Source: Nonomuraea jiangxiensis
Lineage (GTDB): Bacteria; Actinomycetota; Actinomycetes; Streptosporangiales; Streptosporangiaceae
Direction: 5' to 3'
Assembly (NCBI RefSeq): GCF_900099965.1
Contig: NZ_FNDJ01000005.1
Location: 124,001-188,000, forward strand
DNA length: 64,000 nucleotides
Part shown: piece by piece, positions 49,909 to 58,653 of the stretch
How the letters are laid out: each line of letters starts with the position of its first letter
How positions within the stretch are numbered: position 1 is the stretch's first letter
Notes under the pieces: model-generated
Databases searched by the model: none
Seen by the model: the letters and a program-made list of their open reading frames with translations, nothing else
Told to the model about the DNA's origin: nothing
Program-made: the position numbers and the translations under genes

Positions 49909-50970
49909 ATGGCCATGACCAGCGCCGACAGCGATCAAGAAGAGCAGGGGCAGACGTCGGCCTGGGAAAGGGCCTGGAAGGTGCTGGCCCCCGTGACGGA
50001 CCTGGTGACGCCCATGGCAGTACGGGTCGCGGCCTCCCTGCGGCTGACCGATCTGATGGCCGGCGACGCGGTGCCCGTCGAGGAGCTGGCACGCCGGTCC
50101 GGCACCGACGCGGACGCGCTGGGCCGGCTGCTGCGTCACCTGGCCGGCCGGGGCGTCTTCACCGAACCGCAGCCGGGCACGTTCGCGGTCAACGAACCCG
50201 CCGCGCTGCTGGCCTCCGACCACCCTTCCCACATGCGGGCGCAGCTCGACCTGGACGGCTTCGGCGGGCAGATGGACCTGGCCTTCACCGGCCTGCTGCA
50301 CACCGTACGCACCGGGCGACCGGCGTGGGAGACGGTCTACGGCACCCCGTACTGGCACTATCTCGCCGCGAACCCGAAGATCAGCGCGTCGTTCGACGCG
50401 ATGATGGCTTCCGGAGCGGACTACGTCGCCGACGCGGCCAAAGGGTACGACTGGTCCGGTGTGCGGCATGTCGTCGACGTCGGCGGCGGCACCGGCGCCC
50501 TGCTCGCCGAAGTCCTGCGCGCCAACCCGGACCTCCACGCCACGCTCGTGGACCTGCCGGACACGGTTGAGCGAGGCCGGCGCCACCTGGCCGAGCTCGG
50601 ACTGGATGCACGGTGCGCGTTCGCCGGGCAAAGCTTCTTCGACCCGCTGCCCGCAGGAGGGGATGTATACGTGCTCAAGCGGGTGATACACGACTGGAAC
50701 GACGACGACGCCCTGCTGATCCTGCGCCGATGCGCCGAGGCGGCCGGGCGGCACGGACGGGTCGTCATGATCGAGTCAGGCGGCGGCCCCGGCGGCGACC
50801 CGGCCATGGTCACCGAGATGAACCTGCGCATGCTCGTGCTCACCGGCGGCCGCGAACGCACCCTCGACGACTACCTCGCCCTCGCCACCAGAGCCGGGCT
50901 CACCCTCACCGGCGTTCACCACACCGCCCTCGGGCACATCATCCTCGACTGCACTCCGCTGAGCCCCTGA
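49909..50970 (+). CDS. O-methyltransferase-like SAM-dependent methyltransferase
   Basis: A 353-residue class I methyltransferase of the plant-type O-methyltransferase group. The N-terminal dimerisation domain is winged-helix-like (DLMAGDAVPVEELARRSGTD, then LGRLLRHLAGRGVF). The SAM site is VVDVGGGTGALLAEVLRANP, followed by LVDLPDTVERGRR and FFDPLPAGGDVYVLKRVIHDWNDDDALLIL with the catalytic His-Asp-Trp region. This family methylates phenolic or polyketide hydroxyls in secondary metabolism (such as carminomycin 4-O-methyltransferase). ATG 49909 follows GAGGGATC. No biosynthetic gene is adjacent. Confidence 0.9.
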   Translation: MAMTSADSDQEEQGQTSAWERAWKVLAPVTDLVTPMAVRVAASLRLTDLMAGDAVPVEELARRSGTDADALGRLLRHLAGRGVFTEPQPGTFAVNEPAALLASDHPSHMRAQLDLDGFGGQMDLAFTGLLHTVRTGRPAWETVYGTPYWHYLAANPKISASFDAMMASGADYVADAAKGYDWSGVRHVVDVGGGTGALLAEVLRANPDLHATLVDLPDTVERGRRHLAELGLDARCAFAGQSFFDPLPAGGDVYVLKRVIHDWNDDDALLILRRCAEAAGRHGRVVMIESGGGPGGDPAMVTEMNLRMLVLTGGRERTLDDYLALATRAGLTLTGVHHTALGHIILDCTPLSP

Positions 50971-51099
50971 CCCAAGCCCTCTGCCACGCCCGGCCCGGCA
51001 GGAACGCGCTCACCTCCCGGGAACGTCGCACGCGCCACGTATGCTCCCGAACGCCCGCCCGTGGTCCAGGTGGCGAGGGCTTTACGAATCACCACGGCG

Positions 51100-51345
51100 A
51101 ATCGGCCGGCTGAGGACCACGGGATCGTGGGACGCGTACGACGTCGCCTACTTCTTCAGAATTTCGCGGCGCTCAGAGGGGTGGGCATCCTGGACGACCA
51201 GGTCATCGCCACCACGAGGATCCGGTTCGTCCGAGTCTGGGACACCATAAAGCCCTTCGTCGAAGGCGAGCGCGAAAAGTCAACACCCCAGGCTATTCGC
51301 TGCTGAGCATCCTCGAAGCGTATGCCGAAAAGCGTACGCGACGCG
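51100..51345 (+). pseudogene. Frameshifted remnant of a small hypothetical gene
   Basis: Three frames read in order give one plausible protein: GSWDAYDVAYFF (about 51126-51161), then QNFAALRGVGILDDQVIATT and RIRFVRVWDTIKPFVEGERE (51157-51276), then GYSLLSILEAYAEKR (about 51291-51335). The style is that of small actinomycete proteins of the DUF4760 kind, assigned from memory. At least two frameshifts break it. The flanks, 50971-51100 and 51346-51513, show nothing else recognisable. Confidence 0.4.
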
Positions 51346-51513
51346 CCGCCGGGAGATGCGTCCGGCTTAAATCGGCAGCGCAGCCGACCGCTTCGGCGGT
51401 TCAGCGCCAGAACCCGCCGACTACTGCGGCCGGGACCGGGACCGCGTTCTGGTGGGTCAGATCACTGACACGCCATCAGCTGCGGCGGCACCTCAAAGGC
51501 ATAGGCTCGTGAC

Positions 51514-51723
51514 ATGTCGGACGATGCGCTGCCTTGCCCCCTCTGCTCGACTTCGATGAAGCCCGGAATCGTGGTGGGCAGAAGCCCCGGCGTCAAGTTC
51601 AAGCAGAGCGTGGGGGCGCTCGGTGACCTCACCGGCATCCGGCTGACCAAAGGCTTCGGCTACCAGCACGCCGACGCCTTCCGCTGCGACGAGTGCGGCA
51701 CCGTGGTCATCCCGGGAACGTGA
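51514..51723 (+). CDS. Small zinc-ribbon protein
   Basis: A 69-residue protein with two Cys pairs, CPLCSTSM near the N-terminus and CDECGTVVIPG at the C-terminus, forming a four-Cys zinc ribbon. Between them is a conserved-looking KFKQSVGALGDLTGIRLTKG segment. This pattern (CPxC, GDLxGIxLTKG, RCxxCGTVVIP) recurs in uncharacterised actinomycete proteins. Function unknown. It is upstream of, and convergent with, the RND exporter gene. Confidence 0.75.
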   Translation: MSDDALPCPLCSTSMKPGIVVGRSPGVKFKQSVGALGDLTGIRLTKGFGYQHADAFRCDECGTVVIPGT

Positions 51724-51795
51724 GCACACCAGAGACGCCCCTGCGCCCGGCGGGATCCGATGATCCGCCGGGCGACCGACCAACAGGCGGCATTG

Positions 51796-54700
51796 TCAGG
51801 CAGGGCTGCCGGCGAGGCTCTCCTTCTCGGCCTCATCGGCGCCCGCAGGCCGCCGCTGCCCATGCGGCGGCCGCGGTCCCCGGTCGCGCTTCCTGGTGAC
51901 CGCGACCACCAGGGTCGGCACGAGCACCAACGTGAGCAGCGTCGAGGAGATCAGGCCGCCGATCACCACGATCGCCAGCGGCTGCGCGATGAACCCGCCC
52001 GACCCCGTCACCCCGAGCGCCATCGGCGTCAGCGCGCAGATCGTGGCCACCGCCGTCATCAGGATCGGCCGCAACCGCTGCCGGCCGCCCTCGATCACCG
52101 CTTCCACCACGCCCATACCCTGGTCGCGATACTGGTTGATGAGGTCGATCAGCACGATCGCGTTCGTCACCACGATACCGATCAGCATCAGCATGCCGAT
52201 CAGCGCCGGCACACCCATCGCCGTGTCGGTCGCCACCAGCAGCCCCACCGCGCCCGTGGCCGCGAACGGGATCGACACCAGCAGGATCAACGGCTGGACG
52301 AAGCTGCGGAACGTCGCCACCATGATCATGAACACGATCGCGATGGCCGCCAGCATCGCCAGCCCCAGGTCGGCGAACGCCTCGTCCTGCTGAGCCGACA
52401 CGCCGCCGATCTCGTACGTGGCACCGGCGCCCAGCGGCAGCGCGTCCAGCTTCGTCGTCAGCGCCTGCGTCACGCTGCCCAGGTCGCTGGCCGCCGCCTT
52501 CGCCGACACCGTGGCCGAGCGCTCGCCGTCGATCCGCGACACCTGCGTCGGCCCGGCCAACTGCCGGACGTCCGCCACCGTCGACAGCTTCACGAGGCCC
52601 GCCGCCGTCGGCAGCTTCAGGTCCTCGATCGCCTTGACGTCGTCCGGCGCGTCCGCGCCCCGCAGCACCAGGTCACTGGTACGCCCGTCCAGCGTGATCT
52701 GCCCCAGCGGCGCGCCCCGGAACGCCTGCGCCACCGCCTGCCCGACCTGCGCCTCCGTCAGCCCCCGCTCGGCAGCCTCCTGCCGGTCGACCACGACCTC
52801 GACCCGCGGCGCGCTCGCCTCCAGGTTGGAGGACACGTCGCGCAGCCCCGACACCTCGCCCATCGCGACCTTGACCTTGTCGGCCGCCGCACGCAGCGCG
52901 TCGGTGTCGGGCGCCTGCACGATCACGTCGATCGAGTCGGAGCTGAACCCGCCGCCGCCAGCACCGCCCACCGTCACCTCGCCGACCCCCGACAGGGCCG
53001 AGACCTTGTCGCGCAACTCCTGCTCGACCTTCGCCGTGTCGGCGTCCTCGGTCAGCGTCACCGAGTACGACGCCCGGTCAGCGCTCCCTCCCTGGCCGCC
53101 GCCCTGCAGACCGCCGCCACCGCCACCCACGTTCACCTGGTACGACTCCACACCGCCCAGGCCGGCCAGCGCGGCCTCCACCTTCTTGGCGGCCTCGTCG
53201 GTGGTGGCCAGGTCGGTGCCCACCGGCATGCGCTGCGACATCGACAGCGTGTTCTGCCCCGAGGAGTCCAGGAAGTTCGTCTGCAACCGGCCGGCCAGGC
53301 CCATCGTGCCGACGAACACCGCTATCCCGATCAGCACCGTCACCAGCTTGAACCGGGTCGCGAACCGCAACACCGGCAGGTAGGCCCGCTGCAACGGCGA
53401 CCGCAGCTCCTTGGCCTCGGCCTCCTCACGCTGCTTGCGCGCCTGCTCCGGCGTCAGGTCCGGCGCCTTCAGGAACCAGTACGCCAGCACCGGCACCACC
53501 GTCAGCGACACCAGCAACGAGGCCAGCAGCGCCACCGCCACCGTGACCGCGAAGGGGCTGAACAGCTCGCCCACCATGCCGCCCACGACCGCGATCGGCG
53601 CGAACACCGCCACCGTGGTCAGCGTCGAGGCCGTCACCGCGCCCGACACCTCGCGCACGGCCGTCAGGATCGCCTGCAGCTTGGCCTCGCCGTAGCCGAG
53701 ATGTCGCTTGATGTTCTCCAGGACCACGATGGAGTCGTCCACCACCCGGCCCACCGCGATCGTCAGCGCGCCCAGGGTCAGCATGTTCAGCGAGTAGTCG
53801 CCCACGTACAGCACGATCAGCGCGATCACCACCGACAGCGGGATCGACACCGCCGTGACCAGCGTCGAACGCACCGACAGCAGGAACACCAGGATGACCA
53901 GCACCGCGAACGCCAGCCCCAGCAGGCCCTCCGTGGTGAGGTTCTCGATGGACTGCTCCACGTACGGCGCCTGGTCGAACACCACCGACACCGCCGTGTC
54001 CGACGAGTCGCCCAGCGCCTTGGTCAGGTCCGGCAGCTTGTCCGCGACGGCGTGCGAGATCGCCACCGCGTTGCCGTCGGGCACCATCGTGATCGACACG
54101 CCGAGGCTCGACTTGCCGTTCGTCCGGGTGATCGTCGTCGCGTCGGCCAGCCCGCGCGTCACCGTCGCCACGTCGCCCAGCTTCACCGGCTTCAGCGGCT
54201 TCGGCTTGACCTGCGGCAACCCGCCCTGCGGCAGGCCCCCCTGCGGCTGCCCCGGCTGCGGCCGGGCCTGAGCCTGGGCAGGGGCCTGAGCCTGCGGCTG
54301 GGCCGGCGTCAGGTACAGGTCCTTCAGCTTCTCCACCGTGTCGACCCGCGACCCCACCTGCACCGTCAGCGACCTGCTGTCCGCGGTCAGCGTGCCGGCC
54401 GGGATCGGCGTGCCGTTCGCCCGCAGCACGTCGGGGATCTGCGCCGCCGACACCCCCGCCCGGGCCATCTTCTTGTCGTCCGGCTCGATCGTCACGACCT
54501 CGTCACGGGTGCCGGTGACCGCCGCCTCCCGTACGCCCTCGACACTCTGCAGCTCCGGCACCGCGATCCTGCGCAGCTTGTCGGCCATCGCCCGCTCGTC
54601 GCCGCCGTCGCCCACCGCCAGCACCATCACCGGGATGTCGTCGGTGTTGCCCGCCACCACCTGCGGTTGCACGTTGTCCGGCAGCGTCACCCGATCCATG

Positions 54701-55035
54701 GCCTGCTGCATCTTGTTCAGCGACGACTCGATGTCGGTGCCGAACTCGAAGGCCACCTGGATCTGGGCCATCCCCTCCCGCGAGGTCGAGGTCATCTGCT
54801 CCATGCCGGGCAGCCCCTGGAAGGAGTCCTCGATCGGCTTGGTGACCTGCTCCTCGACGATCTCCGGCGACGCGCCGGGGAACGGCGCCACCACGAATGC
54901 GCCGGGAAACTCCAAAGACGGCAGCAACTGCTGTTTCAACTGCGGGATCGTGAACGCGCCGAACGCACTGAGCACGACCGCGACCAAGATCACTAGGCTG
55001 CGGTTGGCCAGGCTCAACCGGGCGAAAGCGGTCAT
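51796..55035 (-). CDS. RND superfamily efflux permease (AcrB-like)
   Basis: A 1079-residue RND transporter. The N-terminus MTAFARLSLANRSLVILVAV leads into the first membrane helix and porter domain (AFPGASPEIVEEQVTKPIED). Transmembrane helix 4 carries the proton-relay acids in TIAVGRVVDDSIVVLENIKR. The second half repeats the fold, ending ITDGGFIAQPLAIVVIGGLI-like helices. A Gln/Pro/Ala-rich insert (PAQPQAQAPAQAQARPQPGQ, then GGLPQGGLPQ) lies in the first periplasmic loop. Family exporters pump lipophilic drugs or lipids by proton antiport. A divergent MarR gene is its likely regulator. No membrane-fusion or outer-membrane partner, as expected in an actinomycete. Confidence 0.93.
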   Translation of the reverse strand: MTAFARLSLANRSLVILVAVVLSAFGAFTIPQLKQQLLPSLEFPGAFVVAPFPGASPEIVEEQVTKPIEDSFQGLPGMEQMTSTSREGMAQIQVAFEFGTDIESSLNKMQQAMDRVTLPDNVQPQVVAGNTDDIPVMVLAVGDGGDERAMADKLRRIAVPELQSVEGVREAAVTGTRDEVVTIEPDDKKMARAGVSAAQIPDVLRANGTPIPAGTLTADSRSLTVQVGSRVDTVEKLKDLYLTPAQPQAQAPAQAQARPQPGQPQGGLPQGGLPQVKPKPLKPVKLGDVATVTRGLADATTITRTNGKSSLGVSITMVPDGNAVAISHAVADKLPDLTKALGDSSDTAVSVVFDQAPYVEQSIENLTTEGLLGLAFAVLVILVFLLSVRSTLVTAVSIPLSVVIALIVLYVGDYSLNMLTLGALTIAVGRVVDDSIVVLENIKRHLGYGEAKLQAILTAVREVSGAVTASTLTTVAVFAPIAVVGGMVGELFSPFAVTVAVALLASLLVSLTVVPVLAYWFLKAPDLTPEQARKQREEAEAKELRSPLQRAYLPVLRFATRFKLVTVLIGIAVFVGTMGLAGRLQTNFLDSSGQNTLSMSQRMPVGTDLATTDEAAKKVEAALAGLGGVESYQVNVGGGGGGLQGGGQGGSADRASYSVTLTEDADTAKVEQELRDKVSALSGVGEVTVGGAGGGGFSSDSIDVIVQAPDTDALRAAADKVKVAMGEVSGLRDVSSNLEASAPRVEVVVDRQEAAERGLTEAQVGQAVAQAFRGAPLGQITLDGRTSDLVLRGADAPDDVKAIEDLKLPTAAGLVKLSTVADVRQLAGPTQVSRIDGERSATVSAKAAASDLGSVTQALTTKLDALPLGAGATYEIGGVSAQQDEAFADLGLAMLAAIAIVFMIMVATFRSFVQPLILLVSIPFAATGAVGLLVATDTAMGVPALIGMLMLIGIVVTNAIVLIDLINQYRDQGMGVVEAVIEGGRQRLRPILMTAVATICALTPMALGVTGSGGFIAQPLAIVVIGGLISSTLLTLVLVPTLVVAVTRKRDRGPRPPHGQRRPAGADEAEKESLAGSPA

Positions 55036-55104
55036 AGGTTCCCCTCCAAGAGTTCGCCCCAGACTAACACTTCGCCCCGAACGAATATTTAGACAAGGTC
55101 AGCT

Positions 55105-55126
55105 TTCCTGATAACCTTCTCAGGAA
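55105..55126. promoter_or_regulatory. Inverted repeat between RND and MarR genes
   Basis: Arms TTCCTGA (55105-55111) and TCAGGAA (55120-55126) are perfect complements with an 8-base spacer, 8 bp before the MarR start and 70 bp from the RND start. It is a good candidate operator for the MarR protein. Confidence 0.6.
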
Positions 55127-55133
55127 GCGAGAG

Positions 55134-55595
55134 GTGAGCGTGAAAGACGAACGCGAGGACCTGATCCGCCGGATCACCGAAACCCAGCGTGGCCTCGGGC
55201 GGCTGTTCGCCCAGCACCACTCCCCCCTGTTCACCTCCAACCTCACCATGAGGCAGCTCAAGGTCGTCATGCTCGTGTCCGTCAACGGCTCCGCCTCCGG
55301 ACAGGACCTCGCCCAGGACCTCGGGGTCGGCCTCGGCACCGTCACCGGCATCGTCGACCGCCTCGTGGCCCAGGGACTCGTCAGCCGGCACGAGGACCCC
55401 CAGGACCGGCGCGTACGCCGGGTGGAGCTCACCCCCGCCGGCGCCGCGCTGATCGAGGAGATCAACAACGCCGGCCTGCGGCACTATCGACGCATCATGG
55501 ACCACCTCGACACCGAGACCCTGCGCGCCCTCGACCACGTCACCCGCACCCTACGGGACGTCGCCGACAAGCTCGTTCACGACGACAACGGCTGA
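55134..55595 (+). CDS. MarR family regulator of RND exporter
   Basis: A 153-residue MarR repressor. The HTH is GSASGQDLAQDLGVGLGTVT then GIVDRLVAQGLVSRHEDPQD, and the wing is RRVRRVELTPAGAALIEE. It is divergent from the RND exporter with 98 bp between starts, and a 22-bp inverted repeat lies in the gap. It likely derepresses the pump when a drug binds. GTG 55134 follows AGGAAG; a second GTG at 55140 with GAGAGG is equally plausible. Confidence 0.92.
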   Translation: MSVKDEREDLIRRITETQRGLGRLFAQHHSPLFTSNLTMRQLKVVMLVSVNGSASGQDLAQDLGVGLGTVTGIVDRLVAQGLVSRHEDPQDRRVRRVELTPAGAALIEEINNAGLRHYRRIMDHLDTETLRALDHVTRTLRDVADKLVHDDNG

Positions 55596-55626
55596 GCGGC
55601 CCGCCCGGTTTCGCCGGAAGGTTGGA

Positions 55627-55665
55627 AAAGGCGGTGAGCTCGATCACATGCAGCCCACCGCCTTT
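55627..55665. terminator. Strong hairpin between convergent genes
   Basis: AAAGGCGGTG (55627-55636) and CACCGCCTTT (55656-55665) pair perfectly over 10 bp, with A-rich and T-rich ends on either side, which suits termination in both directions between the MarR gene and the HelD-like gene. Confidence 0.8.
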
Positions 55666-55677
55666 ACAAAGTAGATC

Positions 55678-57954
55678 TCAAGCCAGGCGAGCCAGCGGCT
55701 CCGGCAGCTCGGCCTCGTAGGCCACCGTCAGCCGCCGCGTCGCCCGCGTCACCGCCACGTACAGGTCCTGGCCGCCCATCGGCGACTGCGCCATGATGCC
55801 GGCCGGATCCACCACCACGACCGCGTCGAACTCCAGCCCCTTGGCCTGCCGCACCGTCAGCACCACCACCGGCGCGTCCAGGTCACCGTCCGGGAACAGG
55901 GCGGCGACCTCCGCGTGCCGCGCGTCCGGCGTCACCACCCCCATCCTGCCCTCACCGATCTCCGCCAGCTCGCCCGCCACCAGCGCGGGCAGCCCCGCCA
56001 CCGGCAGCCGTACCGCGCGCGGCTCCGCCTCGCCGTCGCGTACCGACTCCGGCGGCTCCTGCCCCGGCGCGAAGGTGCGCAGCACGTCCGCGGCCACCCG
56101 CATGATCTCCACCGGCGTACGGTAGTTGACCAGCAGCCGCTCCTCCCGCCACCGCCCCTCCAGGTACGGGTCCAGCACCTCGCCCCACGAACGTGCGCCC
56201 GCCGCCGAGCCCGTCTGCGCCAGATCGCCCACCACGGTCAGCGACCGCGCCGGAACCCGCCGCATGATCATCCGCCAGGCCATCGCGGACAGCTCCTGCG
56301 CCTCGTCCACGATCACGTGCCCGTAGGCCCACGTACGGTCGGCGGCCGCCCGGTCGGCCGTCGTCAGCCCCAGGCCGTCGTCGGCGTGCCGCTCCGCCAG
56401 CATGTCGGCCCGCTCGAAGATGCCCTCCTCCGCCACGCCGGTCGTCTGCAGCACCTCCCACGCGTACAGCTCCTGCTCGGCCTGCTCCTCCCCGCTCCGC
56501 CTGGCCGCCGCCCGGCGGGCCGAGTCGTCCTCACCCAGCAGCTCGGCCGCCTCGTCCAGCAGCGGCACGTCCCCGACCGTCCACTCCGCCTCCATCGGGC
56601 GCACCAGCTCGGACCAGTCCAGGCCGGGCGGCGCCACGGACCACAACGTCTCCGGTGAGGCCAGCAGCTCCGCGATCAGCCGCTGCGGCGTCAGCTCCGG
56701 CCACAACCCGTCGACGGCACGCCGCACCTCCGGTTCGCCCCACAACCGCCGGGAGGCCAGCCGCAGGTCCACCTCGTCCAGGTCGCCCTCCAGGTCCAGC
56801 GGCTGCGACAGCTCCGGCTCGCCGTCCACCACCAGGTCCTCGATGTGCAGCGACTCCTCCAGTGCCCGCGCCTCGGCCTTGGCCAGCTCCTTGAGCAGCT
56901 CGGTGACGTACAGCTTGCGCGCCATGTTGTGCGGCAGCCGTACGGCGCGGGCGCGGTCGCGCAGCCGCAGGCACACCTCGCGCGGCACCCGCAGCCTCAG
57001 GCCGTCCAGCTCCACCTCCAACTCCCCGTCCGGCACCGCCTGGCGCAGCTCCAGCGCGCGGGCCACCACCTCGGCCATCCGCGCGTCGCCCTTGACCACC
57101 GCCGCCGCCGGCGCGTCCACCGCACTCGTCCGCACCCCGGGGAACATCTCCCCCACCGTGGACATCACCACCTGCGTCTCCCCCAGCGCGGGCAGCACCT
57201 GGCTGATGTAACGCAGGAACATCGGGTTGGGGCCCACCACCAGCACGCCGCGCCGCTCCAGCGTGTCGCGGTGGGTGTAGAGCAGGTACGCGGCCCGGTG
57301 CAGCGCCGCCACCGTCTTGCCGGTGCCGGGGCCGCCCTGCACCACCAGCGCTCCCTGCAGCGCGGCGCGGATCACCCGGTCCTGCTCGGTCTGGATCGTG
57401 GCCACCACGTCGCCCATCCGGCCCGTACGGCCCCGCCGCAGCGCCGCCAGCAGCGCCGCCTCGCCGACCAGCGTGCTGCGGTCCCCTTCGCTCATCCCCT
57501 CCAGGTCGAACACCTCGTCGTCGATGCCGACCACCATGCGGTCCCGCAGATGCAGGTGCCTGCGCCGCACCAGCCCGCCGGGATCGGTGGCCGTGGCCAC
57601 GTAGAACGGCCGCGCCGCCGGCGCCCGCCAGTCGATCAGAACTGATTCGTGGCTCTCGTCCCGCAGGCCGATCCTGCCGACATAGGTGCTCTGCCCCGAC
57701 CCGTCGTCGATGCGACCGAAGCACAGCCCGCGCTCCACCGCGTTGAGCTGCGCGACCCGGCGGGCCTGCTCCGAGGCCAGCGCCTCGCGCTCAACCATCG
57801 CCTGCCGGGTGCCCAGGGAGCCGCCCCTGCCGTACGCCTCGCGCAGTGCCGCCTGCGCCCGCTTCCTGGTGACGTCGAGCCGCTCGTACAGCCGGGACAC
57901 AGTGCGCTGCTCGGTGTCAAGGGCTTCCGCAAGACCATCTTGACGATTAGCCAT
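55678..57954 (-). CDS. helD: HelD-like RNA polymerase-associated ATPase
   Basis: A 758-residue superfamily 1 ATPase of the HelD/HelR type, which removes stalled or drug-bound RNA polymerase from DNA and in actinomycetes contributes to rifamycin tolerance. The N-terminal arm is an antiparallel coiled coil (TVSRLYERLDVTRKRAQAAL). YVGRIGLRDESHESVLIDWR and AARPFYVATATDPGG are characteristic of the family. Walker A is VVQGGPGTGKTVAALHRAAY, Walker B VIVDEAQELSAMAWRM, and the late motifs are LLVNYRTPVEIM and RQAKGLEFDAVVVVDP with VAVTRATRRL. A TATACC box five bases before ATG 57954 suggests a leaderless transcript. Confidence 0.92.
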   Translation of the reverse strand: MANRQDGLAEALDTEQRTVSRLYERLDVTRKRAQAALREAYGRGGSLGTRQAMVEREALASEQARRVAQLNAVERGLCFGRIDDGSGQSTYVGRIGLRDESHESVLIDWRAPAARPFYVATATDPGGLVRRRHLHLRDRMVVGIDDEVFDLEGMSEGDRSTLVGEAALLAALRRGRTGRMGDVVATIQTEQDRVIRAALQGALVVQGGPGTGKTVAALHRAAYLLYTHRDTLERRGVLVVGPNPMFLRYISQVLPALGETQVVMSTVGEMFPGVRTSAVDAPAAAVVKGDARMAEVVARALELRQAVPDGELEVELDGLRLRVPREVCLRLRDRARAVRLPHNMARKLYVTELLKELAKAEARALEESLHIEDLVVDGEPELSQPLDLEGDLDEVDLRLASRRLWGEPEVRRAVDGLWPELTPQRLIAELLASPETLWSVAPPGLDWSELVRPMEAEWTVGDVPLLDEAAELLGEDDSARRAAARRSGEEQAEQELYAWEVLQTTGVAEEGIFERADMLAERHADDGLGLTTADRAAADRTWAYGHVIVDEAQELSAMAWRMIMRRVPARSLTVVGDLAQTGSAAGARSWGEVLDPYLEGRWREERLLVNYRTPVEIMRVAADVLRTFAPGQEPPESVRDGEAEPRAVRLPVAGLPALVAGELAEIGEGRMGVVTPDARHAEVAALFPDGDLDAPVVVLTVRQAKGLEFDAVVVVDPAGIMAQSPMGGQDLYVAVTRATRRLTVAYEAELPEPLARLA

Positions 57955-57959
57955 AGCGT

Positions 57960-57965
57960 GGTATA
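57960..57965 (-). promoter_or_regulatory. -10 element of leaderless HelD-like gene
   Basis: TATACC on the minus strand ends five bases before the ATG at 57954. An inverted repeat TGCGC-TAAAACT-GCGCA lies a further about 30 bp upstream and could be regulatory. No rifamycin-associated element was recognised with confidence. Confidence 0.5.
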
Positions 57966-58054
57966 CTCCTAACGGAGGCGTGTGGAGATTGCGCTAAAAC
58001 TGCGCAGCATTCGAGCTTAACTCCCCCATCGCCGCGATCGCAACCGCCCGTGGA

Positions 58055-58653
58055 TCAGCCGTGCTCGCGCAGCGTGCCCGCCGGAGCCGGGATCGCCGGG
58101 AACGGATTGTCCGGCAGCAGGATCACCCGCCGCACCTGCCCGTCCCGTGCCACGGCGTCCAGGTGCGGCAGCGCCGCGCCGATGCCCGCCGCCCGGTCGC
58201 GGCCCACAACCCGGCGAACAGCTCCACCAGCCCCGCCACCCCGCAACACTGGCAGGCCGTGTCCCACAACCCCGGCACCCGCCGGTACGGCACCCCGCTG
58301 GCCACGATCCCGGCCGCCAGCCGCTCGGCCCAGTCCAGGTCGCCCGGGTCGCCCGCCACCCGCGCGCCCGCCTCCGCCGCCAGCTCCTCGTAGGCCGGCA
58401 GGCCCAGCATCGACGCGGCGTGCAGCAGCGCGAGCACCACGCCGCCGTCGGCGCGCTGCGCCGGATCGCCCGACCAGCCGGGACCGCCGTCCATCGGGCG
58501 CGCCGCCCGTACCACCCGGTCCAGCGCGCCCACCGCCGCCTCTTCCGGCCCGCCGTCACCCAGCACCCACCCGACTTCGCAGAGCGCCACCGCGATGCCG
58601 CTCAGCGGGCCTCCTGTGTGGTGTGCGCCGATCAGCTCATCACACGAAATCAC
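58055..58653 (-). pseudogene. LanC-like fragment overlapping the MFS gene
   Basis: A frame from GTG 58653 (overlapping the MFS stop as GTGA) gives a LanC-like C-terminal region: IGAHHTGGPLSGIAVALCEV, LALLHAASMLGLPAYEELAA and VPGLWDTACQCCGVAGLVEL with the Cys-Cys-Gly metal-site motif. Near 58185-58205 the sense switches to another frame (RAAGIGAALPHLDAVARDGQ then VRRVILLPDNPFPAIPAPAG) that ends at 58055; the original frame goes on to 58123 as nonsense. The N-terminal half of a LanC (about 200-400 residues) is missing. It is probably a dead lanthionine-synthetase-like gene fused in arrangement to a transporter. Confidence 0.6.

Noticed and set aside
51760..54996. Plus-strand frame of about 1080 codons opposite the RND exporter
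   Set aside because: His/Arg/Gln-rich translation typical of the antisense of a high-GC gene; the RND protein on the other strand is unmistakable.
57955..58016. Rifamycin-associated element upstream of the HelD-like gene
   Set aside because: No clear match to the known inverted-repeat element was found by eye; only a short TGCGC/GCGCA dyad is present.
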